Shown here in pieces: positions 1 to 6,509 of a stretch of DNA of 6,509 nt (position 1 is its first letter; the number at the start of each line of letters is the position of its first letter). The stretch is from contig JAPUKV010000161.1 in NCBI GenBank assembly GCA_027295475.1, positions 1-6,509 on the forward strand. The letters run 5' to 3'. The position numbers were made by a program, and so were the translations under genes. Source of the DNA: Pseudomonadota bacterium. Its GTDB lineage: Bacteria; Pseudomonadota; Gammaproteobacteria; Woeseiales; Woeseiaceae. The notes beneath the pieces were generated by a model. That model did not search any database and was not told the origin of the DNA. It was given only the letters and a program-made list of their open reading frames with translations.

Positions 1-525
1 GCAGACGGACTTGTCATCGTCGACATGCATGCAGCACACGAGCGAATCGTCTACGAAAAACTGAAGAGATCATTCGACACCGAAGCAATCGTTCGTCAGC
101 CATTATTGGTGCCTGTGACGATTGCAGTTTCCGAAAGTGAAGCTGCGCTTGCCGACGAACAAGCCGACCAGTTCAGCCGACTGGGGCTCGTGGTCTCTCC
201 GGGAGGGCCAACCAGTATCGTCGTTCGCGAGGTTCCTGCACTCCTGAATCAGGCTGATGTCGAAGGGCTGGTTCGCGATGTTCTGTCCGATTTGCAGGGA
301 GCGGGTCGGAGTAACCAGGTTGAAGACGCGTGTCACGAGCTGCTGGCAACGATGGCCTGCCACCACTCGATAAGAGCCAATCGGTCGCTCACCCTCGACG
401 AAATGAACGCGCTGCTTCGCGAAATGGAAACAACTGACAGGGCGGATCAGTGCAATCATGGCAGGCCAACCTGGACAAACATCAGCATGGCTGAACTGGA
501 CCGGCTCTTCCTTCGCGGACGTTAA
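1..525 (+). CDS. mutL: MutL DNA mismatch repair protein, C-terminal part (5' truncated by window)
   Basis: The reading frame is open from the first base and ends at TAA 523-525, giving the last 174 residues of MutL. The ATPase N-terminal half lies outside the window. MutL couples mismatch recognition by MutS to strand incision and excision. The visible part is the dimerisation/endonuclease domain. In window residue numbering, DMHAAHERIVYE at 8-19 fits the metal-binding endonuclease signature DQHA(x)2E(x)4E with Met in place of Gln. ACHHSIRAN starts at 119, CNHGRP is at 151-156, and the protein ends LFLRGR, resembling the FxR element. Together these are the conserved motifs of MutL proteins that nick DNA themselves, unlike E. 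coli MutL, which relies on MutH. miaA follows after 16 bases, the usual gammaproteobacterial order. The identification is secure; nicking activity is inferred from the motifs. Confidence 0.95.
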   Translation, partial: ADGLVIVDMHAAHERIVYEKLKRSFDTEAIVRQPLLVPVTIAVSESEAALADEQADQFSRLGLVVSPGGPTSIVVREVPALLNQADVEGLVRDVLSDLQGAGRSNQVEDACHELLATMACHHSIRANRSLTLDEMNALLREMETTDRADQCNHGRPTWTNISMAELDRLFLRGR

Positions 526-541
526 GCAGGCAGCGATTCCA

Positions 542-1468
542 ATGCCGAAACAAGCTGCGATTTGCCTGGCGGGGCCAACCGCATCAGGAAAAACCGAGAT
601 TGCCATCCGTCTTCGTGAAAAACTTCCGCTGGAAATCATCAGTGTCGACTCGGCACTCGTCTATCGTGGCATGGACATAGGCACCGCAAAACCCGATGCG
701 GAGACACTGAAACGTGCCCCTCACCGGCTGATCGACATACGCGATCCGGAGGAGAGTTATTCGGCTGGTGACTTCGTGCGAGACGCCGAAGCGGAGATGT
801 GCAAGATTCGCGACTCCGGGCGCATACCGTTACTCGTTGGTGGCACGATGATGTACTTCCATTCGTTGACCGAGGGAATTGCCGAATTGCCGGAGGCAGA
901 CCCGCAGGTGAGGGACGAACTGAACGCCGATGCAGCTTCTGTCGGCTGGGCCGCATTGCATAAGAAACTTGCAGACATTGATCCGGACGCAGCCGCCAGG
1001 ATCAACCCGAACGATAGTCAGAGGATTCAGCGAGCGCTTGAGGTTTTCGAGATCAGCGGTAGAACGATGACCGACTGGCAGACCGGGAACCGGCGGTCCG
1101 CTGCCGCATTCCTGAAGATTGCTCTAGTGCCCGGGTCGCGCGCGCTGCTGCATGAGCGCATTGGCACCAGACTGCAAGGGATGTTTGAAAATGGCTTCGT
1201 CGAGGAAGTCGAGAAGCTGCGACAGCGGCCCGGCCTGAGTGGCCAGAGCCCGTCGATGCGTGCCGTTGGTTACAGGCAGATTTGGTCTCACCTGGATGGC
1301 GCATTCGATCTACCAACGGCCGCAACCAAAGCACTGGCAGCTACCCGGCAAATGGCCAAGCGACAGCTGACGTGGCTCCGCTCCGACCAGCAACTGAATC
1401 CAATTGACCCGCTTGAAGACAAGGCTTTCGAGGCCATATTGTCGCTTCTTGACGAACATTTGAACTGA
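542..1468 (+). CDS. miaA: MiaA, tRNA dimethylallyltransferase
   Basis: MiaA transfers the dimethylallyl group from DMAPP to N6 of adenine 37 in tRNAs reading codons that start with U, the first step to (ms2)i6A37. With the ATG at 542 the protein has 308 residues, close to the 316 of E. coli. The P-loop GPTASGKT is at 11-18, the substrate-binding segment DSALVYRGMDIGTAKP begins at 36, VGGTMMYF lies near 99-106, MRAVGYRQ at 239-246, and an RQMAKRQLTWLR tract sits near the C terminus. An in-frame ATG at 458 would add 28 residues, but these lie inside the mutL coding end and do not resemble MiaA. The P-loop sits about ten residues from the ATG at 542, as expected, so I chose that start. Its ribosome binding site is weak (purine-rich AAGCAGG near 524-530), so translational coupling to mutL is plausible. 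Confidence 0.95.
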   Translation: MPKQAAICLAGPTASGKTEIAIRLREKLPLEIISVDSALVYRGMDIGTAKPDAETLKRAPHRLIDIRDPEESYSAGDFVRDAEAEMCKIRDSGRIPLLVGGTMMYFHSLTEGIAELPEADPQVRDELNADAASVGWAALHKKLADIDPDAAARINPNDSQRIQRALEVFEISGRTMTDWQTGNRRSAAAFLKIALVPGSRALLHERIGTRLQGMFENGFVEEVEKLRQRPGLSGQSPSMRAVGYRQIWSHLDGAFDLPTAATKALAATRQMAKRQLTWLRSDQQLNPIDPLEDKAFEAILSLLDEHLN

Positions 1469-1493
1469 AATTCGACTTGTTGCGAGCAGCCTA

Positions 1494-1502
1494 TGATAGA
1501 AT
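1494..1502 (+). promoter_or_regulatory. possible extended -10 promoter element for hfq
   Basis: Shortly after the miaA stop, TGATAGAAT combines an extended -10 TG dinucleotide with TAGAAT, a 5/6 match to TATAAT. An overlapping TATGAT (1492-1497) is also a 5/6 match. No convincing -35 box lies 16-18 bases upstream; the best nearby sequence, TTGTTG at 1477-1482, is only 14 bases away. Transcription from here would start near 1509 and give an hfq leader of about 90 bases. In E. coli, hfq has its own promoters in and near miaA, which makes an internal promoter plausible. The call rests on a short motif only. Confidence 0.3.
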
Positions 1503-1563
1503 TTTCCCCGCGTTGGGCTGAGCGTGGTGTATGGGCAACCGGGGCCACCGGAATGCTGTGTTC

Positions 1564-1598
1564 AAGAATGGGCAAATACAAGAATAAGGAGACCCAAA
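1564..1598 (+). promoter_or_regulatory. A-rich hfq leader with ribosome binding site and ARN-like triplets
   Basis: AAGGAG at 1586-1591 is a strong Shine-Dalgarno sequence, seven bases before the hfq ATG at 1599, and it fixes the hfq start. The sequence around it is A-rich. AAG-AAT-AAG at 1580-1588 is three consecutive A-R-N triplets running into the Shine-Dalgarno, and a second AAGAAT lies at 1564-1569. ARN repeats are the known target of the Hfq distal face, and E. coli Hfq represses its own translation by binding its leader. The ribosome binding site is certain; autoregulation is an inference. Confidence 0.6.
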
Positions 1599-1856
1599 AT
1601 GGCTAAGGGCCAATCGTTGCAGGATCCATTCCTCAATATATTAAGAAAGGAAAAGGTGCCTGTTTCAATCTATCTGGTAAATGGAATCAAGCTCCAGGGC
1701 CAGGTCGATTCATTTGATCAGTTTGTTGTGCTTTTGAAGAATAGTGTTAACCAAATGGTCTATAAACACGCGATTTCTACTGTCGTGCCGGCACGAAATG
1801 TTCGTTTACCCCTACCGGACGACGAATCTGGAGAATCTGGAGAATCTGACGACTAA
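1599..1856 (+). CDS. hfq: Hfq RNA chaperone with short acidic tail
   Basis: Hfq is the hexameric Sm-like RNA chaperone that pairs small RNAs with target mRNAs. The gene encodes 85 residues starting [10 protein letters not shown], nearly identical to E. coli Hfq through the Sm core. Distal-face elements ([11 protein letters not shown], 24-34) and the proximal-face [10 protein letters not shown] motif (55-64) are intact. The rim, RRER in E. coli, reads RKEK at 16-19. After the core (about residue 66) the tail is short (E. coli Hfq has 102 residues) and ends in [12 protein letters not shown], strongly acidic and encoded by a 9-bp tandem repeat. An in-frame GTG at 1524 would add 25 residues, but the strong AAGGAG and full homology from MAKGQ support 1599. 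The gene sits between miaA and hflX as in most Gammaproteobacteria. Confidence 0.98.
   Translation: MAKGQSLQDPFLNILRKEKVPVSIYLVNGIKLQGQVDSFDQFVVLLKNSVNQMVYKHAISTVVPARNVRLPLPDDESGESGESDD
1824..1850 (+). repeat. 9-bp tandem repeat in the hfq 3' end
   Basis: GAATCTGGA occurs at 1824-1832 and 1833-1841, followed by GAATCTGAC at 1842-1850, whose first seven bases match. The repeat encodes the Glu-Ser-Gly / Glu-Ser-Gly / Glu-Ser-Asp part of the Hfq tail. The unit is a multiple of three, so gain or loss of copies would change the acidic tail by three residues without a frameshift. It lies only 26 bases upstream of the unrelated 18-bp repeat. Confidence 0.9.
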
Positions 1857-1876
1857 GCAAATCGACACGCGTCTTT

Positions 1877-1943
1877 CGGAGGTCGTATTGCTCCCGGAGG
1901 TCGTATTGCTCCCGGAGGTCGTATTGCTCCCGGAGGTCGTATT
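1877..1943 (+). repeat. 18-bp tandem repeat in the hfq-hflX spacer, 3.7 copies
   Basis: The unit CGGAGGTCGTATTGCTCC is perfect at 1877-1894, 1895-1912 and 1913-1930. A partial copy of 13 bases follows at 1931-1943 and runs into the hflX TTG start codon. Every copy contains GGAGG (1878-1882, 1896-1900, 1914-1918, 1932-1936). The three full copies also contain TTG five bases after GGAGG (1888, 1906, 1924) and a CTCC (1891, 1909, 1927) complementary to the Shine-Dalgarno core. The absence of mismatches between full copies points to recent duplication or ongoing slippage. It occupies most of the 86-base spacer. Confidence 0.97.
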
Positions 1944-1945
1944 TG
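1932..1945 (+). promoter_or_regulatory. hflX ribosome binding site and TTG start codon
   Basis: GGAGG at 1932-1936 lies six bases before TTG at 1943-1945. The TTG is chosen as the start because the protein read from it begins MFERPRSGERAILVH, which lines up with the E. coli HflX N terminus (MFDRYDAGEQAVLVH). There is no ATG nearby in this frame, and upstream the frame passes only through the repeat. The Shine-Dalgarno is itself the last copy of the repeated element. An extra T relative to the repeat consensus moves this TTG one base downstream and into another frame. Confidence 0.85.
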
Positions 1946-3262
1946 TTTGAGCGACCGCGAAGCGGCGAACGTGCAATTTTGGTTCATACGGCGGCCGACG
2001 GCGCGCCGGATACCACCGAACGTGAGGAGTTTGTTGAATTGGCGACATCGGCTGGGGCGATCGTCGTTGATCAGCTTGTCAGTGCACGCAAGAAACCCGA
2101 CGCACGCTTTTTCATCGGCAAAGGGAAACTCGAGGAACTCTCCGAGAGCATCAGAAAGAACGATGCCGAGTTGATTATCCTGAGTGCGGCACTGAGTCCG
2201 AGTCAGGAACGCAATCTTGAAAAAAGTCTGAGCTGCCGGGTCGTTGATCGCAGCGGCCTGATTCTCGATATTTTTGCCCAGCGCGCGCGCACGTTCGAAG
2301 GCAAACTGCAGGTCGAACTGGCGCAACTCAGACACTTGTCGACACGGCTGGTCCGTGGCTGGACCCACCTCGAACGGCAAAAGGGCGGTATCGGCCTTCG
2401 TGGGCCTGGCGAAACTCAGCTGGAGACCGACCGTCGCCTCATCGGCAAGCGGATCCGTCAGCTAAGAGCACGTCTCGACCAGGTCGGCAGCCGCCGTGCA
2501 ATGAACCGGCAGAATCGCGTTCGTGCAGAGATCCCGGCCGTCGCAATAGTCGGCTACACCAATGCCGGCAAGTCTACTTTGTTCAATGCGCTGACCAATG
2601 CCGGCGTTTATGTAGAGGACAAGTTGTTCGCGACGCTGGATCCGACCATGAGGAAATTGGCATTGCCCAACGATAGCCACACGATTCTCGTTGATACCGT
2701 CGGCTTCATTCGCGACTTGCCGCACGAATTGATTGCCTCATTCCGTTCGACGCTTCAGGAGACGAAGGAGGCCGATCTGATTCTGCACCTGATCGACGCG
2801 AGTGATGGCGATCGTTGGCAACGGGTCCGGCAGGTCAATGCCGTACTAAAAGAGTTGGATGCCGATCAGGTTCCACAGATAAGGGTGTACAATAAAATCG
2901 ATAAGTTGCATCGCAGACCGCGCCTGACGAATAATCGCAGGGGTGAAGGACGGGCGGTCTGGGTATCTGCGATGACCGGTGAAGGAATCCCGCTGTTGCT
3001 CGAAGCAATCGGAGATCGCCTGCGCCGCAAGAAGGTCAGCGGTACTATCCGCCTCAAACCCAGTCAGGGCCGGCTTCGTGCGGTGCTTTTCGACTTGGGC
3101 GCGGTGCAGCAGGAAACTGCTCTCGAGGACGGTGGATGGCTGCTGGAGTTGAACCTGGATGAGCGGGCATTCTCAAGGTTGTTGAAACGGGAGCATCTGC
3201 CCGCTGATATTTTAGAGCAAGTGGCGACTACGGAATCCTCCGGGGTTGCCGAACAAAGATAA
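1943..3262 (+). CDS. hflX: HflX ribosome-associated GTPase
   Basis: HflX is a GTPase that binds the 50S subunit and splits stalled or stress-arrested 70S ribosomes. The 439-residue protein (E. coli 426) has the HflX N-terminal domain, including a segment around residues 110-165 that is almost identical to E. coli (DIFAQRARTFEGKLQVELAQ; GGIGLRGPGETQLETDR at 148-164). A basic linker and the G domain follow: P-loop GYTNAGKS at 204-211, G3 DTVGF at 251-255, NKID at 317-320 and G5 SAMTG at 342-346. All nucleotide-binding motifs are intact. The start is TTG, preceded by the GGAGG of the 18-bp repeat array, so initiation may be influenced by that array. hflK follows after 11 bases, suggesting co-transcription with hflK and hflC. 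Confidence 0.97.
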   Translation: MFERPRSGERAILVHTAADGAPDTTEREEFVELATSAGAIVVDQLVSARKKPDARFFIGKGKLEELSESIRKNDAELIILSAALSPSQERNLEKSLSCRVVDRSGLILDIFAQRARTFEGKLQVELAQLRHLSTRLVRGWTHLERQKGGIGLRGPGETQLETDRRLIGKRIRQLRARLDQVGSRRAMNRQNRVRAEIPAVAIVGYTNAGKSTLFNALTNAGVYVEDKLFATLDPTMRKLALPNDSHTILVDTVGFIRDLPHELIASFRSTLQETKEADLILHLIDASDGDRWQRVRQVNAVLKELDADQVPQIRVYNKIDKLHRRPRLTNNRRGEGRAVWVSAMTGEGIPLLLEAIGDRLRRKKVSGTIRLKPSQGRLRAVLFDLGAVQQETALEDGGWLLELNLDERAFSRLLKREHLPADILEQVATTESSGVAEQR

Positions 3263-3273
3263 TGTAGGAAGAT

Positions 3274-4392
3274 ATGGCCTGGAACGAACCTGGAAACGGC
3301 AAGGATCCTTGGAAGAAAAAGGATGAGACGCCGAACGACCTGGACAAGATTGTTCAGAATTGGCAAAAACGCCTGAGTGGCATCTTCGGTCCTGGCGGTG
3401 GTCCGTCCGCGGGATCGTCCGGTGGCTACGTTCTTGCCGTGCTGCTGCTCGTGGCCTGGGCCTTGACGGGGCTGTATCGCGTCGATGAGGCGGAGCGCGG
3501 AGTACTGCAGCGATTTGGTGCATATACCGTCACGACATTACCGGGCCTGCACTGGCACTTTCCTTTTCCAATCGAAACGGTTGATATCGTCAATACGAAT
3601 GTTGTCGAGAATTTTCCGTTCCGCACCGAGATCCTGACGGCCGACGAACAATACGTGTTCATTCAGATGGTTGTTCAGTATCGGCGCTCCGATCCGGTGA
3701 AGTACAGCTTTGAAGTCGCCGATCCCGAATCGACACTCCACGACGTTACTGAAAGCGCTCTTCGCGAAGTCATCGGAACGAGTACCCTGCTGGAGCTGGT
3801 TACCGAGGGACGTGACCAGATTGCGCCGAGTACCCGCGAAATTCTTCAGGCCACCCTGGACAGCTACGCAGTAGGAATTACGGTCACCTCGATCAGTCTG
3901 GAGAAACTGGACTATCCGCAGGCGGTTCAGGCAGCTGTCGACGACACACAAAAGGCTCGCAATGATCGCGATCGCTTCGTTCTCGAAGCGGATACCTACG
4001 CAAAAGACATTATTCCGAAGGCGCGTGGCCGAGCTGCTCGCGTCCTGCAGGATGCCGAAGCGTACCGCGATCGCGTCATAGCCGACGCCGACGGCAATGC
4101 GGCGAGATTCACGGCGCTGCTCGTGGAATATCAAAAAGCGCCGCGCGTAACGAGGGACCGGCTCTATATCGAGGCGATCGAAGAGGTGTACGCCAACTCC
4201 AACAAGGTGCTTATAGATTCGCAGGGCAGCGGCAATCTGCTTTACCTGCCGATCGACAAACTGATTGGTGCACAAGACAAGGCCAGGAGTGAAACTGCTG
4301 CGGGTCGATCGGCTGACGCACAATCGGCCATAACGTTCGGGGAATCGAGTTCTGAACAAACTACCTCCCGCGACAGGAGGATCCGGCAATGA
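3274..4392 (+). CDS. hflK: HflK, SPFH-family subunit of the HflKC-FtsH membrane complex
   Basis: HflK and HflC form a large cage in the inner membrane around the AAA protease FtsH and modulate its action on membrane proteins. The 372-residue protein (E. coli 419) starts MAWNEPGNGKDPW, the typical HflK beginning, followed by a Gly-rich cytoplasmic stretch (about 36-50) and one membrane helix (about 51-68). The SPFH/prohibitin domain follows, with the characteristic RVDEAERGVLQRFG at 69-82 and PGLHWHFPFPIE just after. Next comes a long charged, Ala-rich helical region (about 225-275). The C terminus is short and polar. AGGA at 3266-3269 lies only four bases before the ATG, a tight ribosome binding site. 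The stop overlaps the hflC start (ATGA), indicating coupled, roughly equimolar translation. Confidence 0.96.
   Translation: MAWNEPGNGKDPWKKKDETPNDLDKIVQNWQKRLSGIFGPGGGPSAGSSGGYVLAVLLLVAWALTGLYRVDEAERGVLQRFGAYTVTTLPGLHWHFPFPIETVDIVNTNVVENFPFRTEILTADEQYVFIQMVVQYRRSDPVKYSFEVADPESTLHDVTESALREVIGTSTLLELVTEGRDQIAPSTREILQATLDSYAVGITVTSISLEKLDYPQAVQAAVDDTQKARNDRDRFVLEADTYAKDIIPKARGRAARVLQDAEAYRDRVIADADGNAARFTALLVEYQKAPRVTRDRLYIEAIEEVYANSNKVLIDSQGSGNLLYLPIDKLIGAQDKARSETAAGRSADAQSAITFGESSSEQTTSRDRRIRQ
4375..4380 (+). promoter_or_regulatory. strong ribosome binding site for hflC inside hflK
   Basis: AGGAGG lies eight bases before the hflC ATG at 4389, within the last codons of hflK. It fixes the hflC start at the ATGA overlap and suggests hflC can initiate efficiently as well as by coupling to hflK. 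Confidence 0.85.
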
Positions 4393-5261
4393 ATGGCAGC
4401 AGATTCGGAGCAGTAGTCATTACCGGTCTGGTCCTGGTCACGATTGGTCTGTCGGCGTTCACGGTCAATGAACGCGAACTGGCGATCAAATTGCAGGTCG
4501 GTGAAGTGGTCGAGTCCGACTACGCCCCGGGGCTGCACTTCAAGATCCCCATTTATCAGACTGTGCGCAGGTTTCCCAAACGCATTCTGACGATCAGCGA
4601 CAGGCCGGAGCGTATCTTCACCGCCGAACGACTGGCATTGCAGGTCGACTTCTTTGTTAAATGGAGGATCGTCGATGCAGTTCAGTTCTACACCGCAACA
4701 GGCGGAATACACCGCATTGCCAATGATCGCCTGTCGGAGATTATCAGGAACGCGATCGTGACCGAGTTCGGCAAACGCTCGGTGCAGGAGGCAATCTCGA
4801 TCGGACGCGCGGAGTTAAGGCAGGACATGCTTGATATGGCATCAGCTGCCGCACAGGGGCTCGGTGTCGAGCTCATTGACATTCGCGTCAAACAGGTCGA
4901 GTTCCCGGACGAGGTCAGGAATTCTGTTTACGCGCAGATGCGTGAGGAGCGGAAAAGGGTAGCGGCAGAGCGCCGGGCGCAGGGCCGTGAAGTCGCCGAA
5001 ACGCGCAAAGCGACTGCCGACAAGGAGCGGACGATCATCCTTGCCGACGCCTTCAGAGACGGGCAAATACTCAGAGGCGCGGGCGATGCACGTGCCGCTG
5101 AGATCTATGCGAGCGCGTACACCAAGGATCCGGAATTCTATGCTTTCTATCGCAGCATCAATGCCTATCGAAATTCAATGGGCAAGCCCGGCGATATACT
5201 CGTGCTGGATCCGAACAACGAGTTCTTCCGTTACCTGAATCAGTCGAGTGGTAAACGTTAG
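4389..5261 (+). CDS. hflC: HflC, SPFH-family subunit of the HflKC-FtsH membrane complex
   Basis: HflC is the partner of HflK in the membrane cage regulating FtsH. The protein has 290 residues (E. coli 334). An N-terminal membrane helix (about 7-24) is followed by the SPFH domain, starting TVNERELAIKLQVGEV, with APGLHFKIP shortly after. A charged helix rich in Arg, Glu and Ala follows (about 178-235, including MREERKRVAAERRAQGRE), then the typical HflC ending with DPEFYAFYRS and LVLDPNNEFFRYL. The order hflK then hflC with a four-base overlap matches the known operon. The protein is somewhat shorter than the E. coli one, but no domain is missing. A 90-base spacer with a hairpin follows it. Confidence 0.96.
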   Translation: MNGSRFGAVVITGLVLVTIGLSAFTVNERELAIKLQVGEVVESDYAPGLHFKIPIYQTVRRFPKRILTISDRPERIFTAERLALQVDFFVKWRIVDAVQFYTATGGIHRIANDRLSEIIRNAIVTEFGKRSVQEAISIGRAELRQDMLDMASAAAQGLGVELIDIRVKQVEFPDEVRNSVYAQMREERKRVAAERRAQGREVAETRKATADKERTIILADAFRDGQILRGAGDARAAEIYASAYTKDPEFYAFYRSINAYRNSMGKPGDILVLDPNNEFFRYLNQSSGKR

Positions 5262-5302
5262 CTGCTGGTAGCTTGCAGGCGACAAATTCTGAAAAAAGCA
5301 TC

Positions 5303-5338
5303 AGCCATCGTAATGTATTGACGATGGCTTAAAGTTTT
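5303..5338 (+). terminator. hairpin after hflC, possible weak intrinsic terminator or attenuator
   Basis: AGCCATCGT (5303-5311) and ACGATGGCT (5321-5329) form a perfect 9-bp stem around a 9-base loop. The sequence after it, TAAAGTTTT (5330-5338), is T-rich but interrupted, and an A-run lies upstream (5292-5297). It sits 41 bases after the hflC stop and ends shortly before the next gene. Since DUF2065 and purA follow on the same strand, it would more likely cause partial termination or stabilise the upstream mRNA end than stop transcription completely. The stem is clear; the terminator role is uncertain because the T tract is imperfect. Confidence 0.45.
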
Positions 5339-5351
5339 GTGAGTAAGTTTT

Positions 5352-6509
<1,158 letters not shown>

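Noticed and set aside
458..541. Longer MiaA start at ATG 458 adding 28 residues
   Set aside because: The extension lies within the mutL coding end and does not resemble MiaA; the ATG at 542 places the P-loop at the normal distance from the N terminus.
1539..1551. CCGG-GGCCA-CCGG hairpin in the hfq leader as a terminator
   Set aside because: The stem is only four base pairs and no T tract follows; at most it is minor leader structure.
1524..1598. Longer Hfq start at GTG 1524
   Set aside because: Hfq homology begins exactly at MAKGQ (1599), which also has a strong AAGGAG at ideal spacing.
1877..1943. CRISPR array or protein-binding iteron cluster
   Set aside because: Units are directly adjacent without spacers, are only 18 bp, and end at a gene start; an origin or CRISPR has no other support here.
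1812..2380. Reverse-strand ORFs across the 18-bp repeat reading NTTSGS or RPPGAI repeats
   Set aside because: The repeat is stop-free and a multiple of three, so several frames stay open by chance; these ORFs overlap hflX and hfq and have no supporting features.
3964..3975. Palindromic GATCGCGATCGC in hflK, resembling a HIP1-like octamer
   Set aside because: It is a single occurrence within conserved coding sequence and is explained by Asp-Arg-Asp-Arg codons.
3538..4389. Long reverse-strand ORF (283 codons) opposite hflK
   Set aside because: It is antisense to a clearly conserved gene; its composition is that expected of a shadow frame and it has no recognisable domain.
5318..5323. TTGACG as a -35 box for a promoter upstream of DUF2065-purA
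   Set aside because: No acceptable -10 element lies 16-18 bases downstream, and the motif sits within the hairpin arm.

Overview
The window is a stretch of bacterial chromosome (GC roughly mid-50s percent), with every gene on the + strand. The order is mutL (3' end) - miaA - hfq - hflX - hflK - hflC - small DUF2065/YjeT-type membrane protein - purA (5' part). This is the conserved mutL/miaA/hfq/hflXKC/purA neighbourhood of Gammaproteobacteria. The proteins resemble their E. coli counterparts, but MutL is of the endonuclease type that Enterobacteriaceae lack, so I infer a gammaproteobacterium outside the enteric group. The species cannot be named from the sequence.

Layout. Positions 1-525 hold the C-terminal domain of the mismatch repair protein MutL. 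Sixteen bases later miaA (542-1468) encodes the tRNA dimethylallyltransferase. A 130-base spacer (1469-1598) carries a possible extended -10 promoter and an A-rich leader with a strong ribosome binding site, followed by hfq (1599-1856), which has a short, acidic, repeat-encoded tail. The 86-base hfq-hflX spacer is dominated by an 18-bp tandem repeat (1877-1943). Its last, partial copy supplies the Shine-Dalgarno sequence for hflX, which starts at TTG 1943. hflX (to 3262) is followed by hflK 11 bases on (3274-4392), and hflK overlaps hflC by four bases (ATGA, 4389-5261). After a 90-base spacer with a perfect 9-bp hairpin come a 61-residue two-helix membrane protein (5352-5537) and purA (from 5557, running off the window end).

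How the genes work together. MutL, MiaA, Hfq and HflX act in DNA repair, tRNA modification, small-RNA regulation and ribosome rescue. HflK and HflC form the inner-membrane SPFH complex that surrounds the FtsH protease. PurA makes adenylosuccinate for AMP synthesis. The close spacing suggests one long operon with internal promoters, as in E. coli.

The coding content is conventional. The unusual part is about 130 bases across the hfq 3' end and the hflX translation start. Two adjacent tandem repeats lie there (9 bp and 18 bp). The 18-bp units each carry a Shine-Dalgarno core, a TTG start codon at workable spacing, and an anti-Shine-Dalgarno-like CTCC. This looks like a multiplied hflX initiation site that could tune HflX expression by copy number. 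That function is an inference, not a demonstrated fact.
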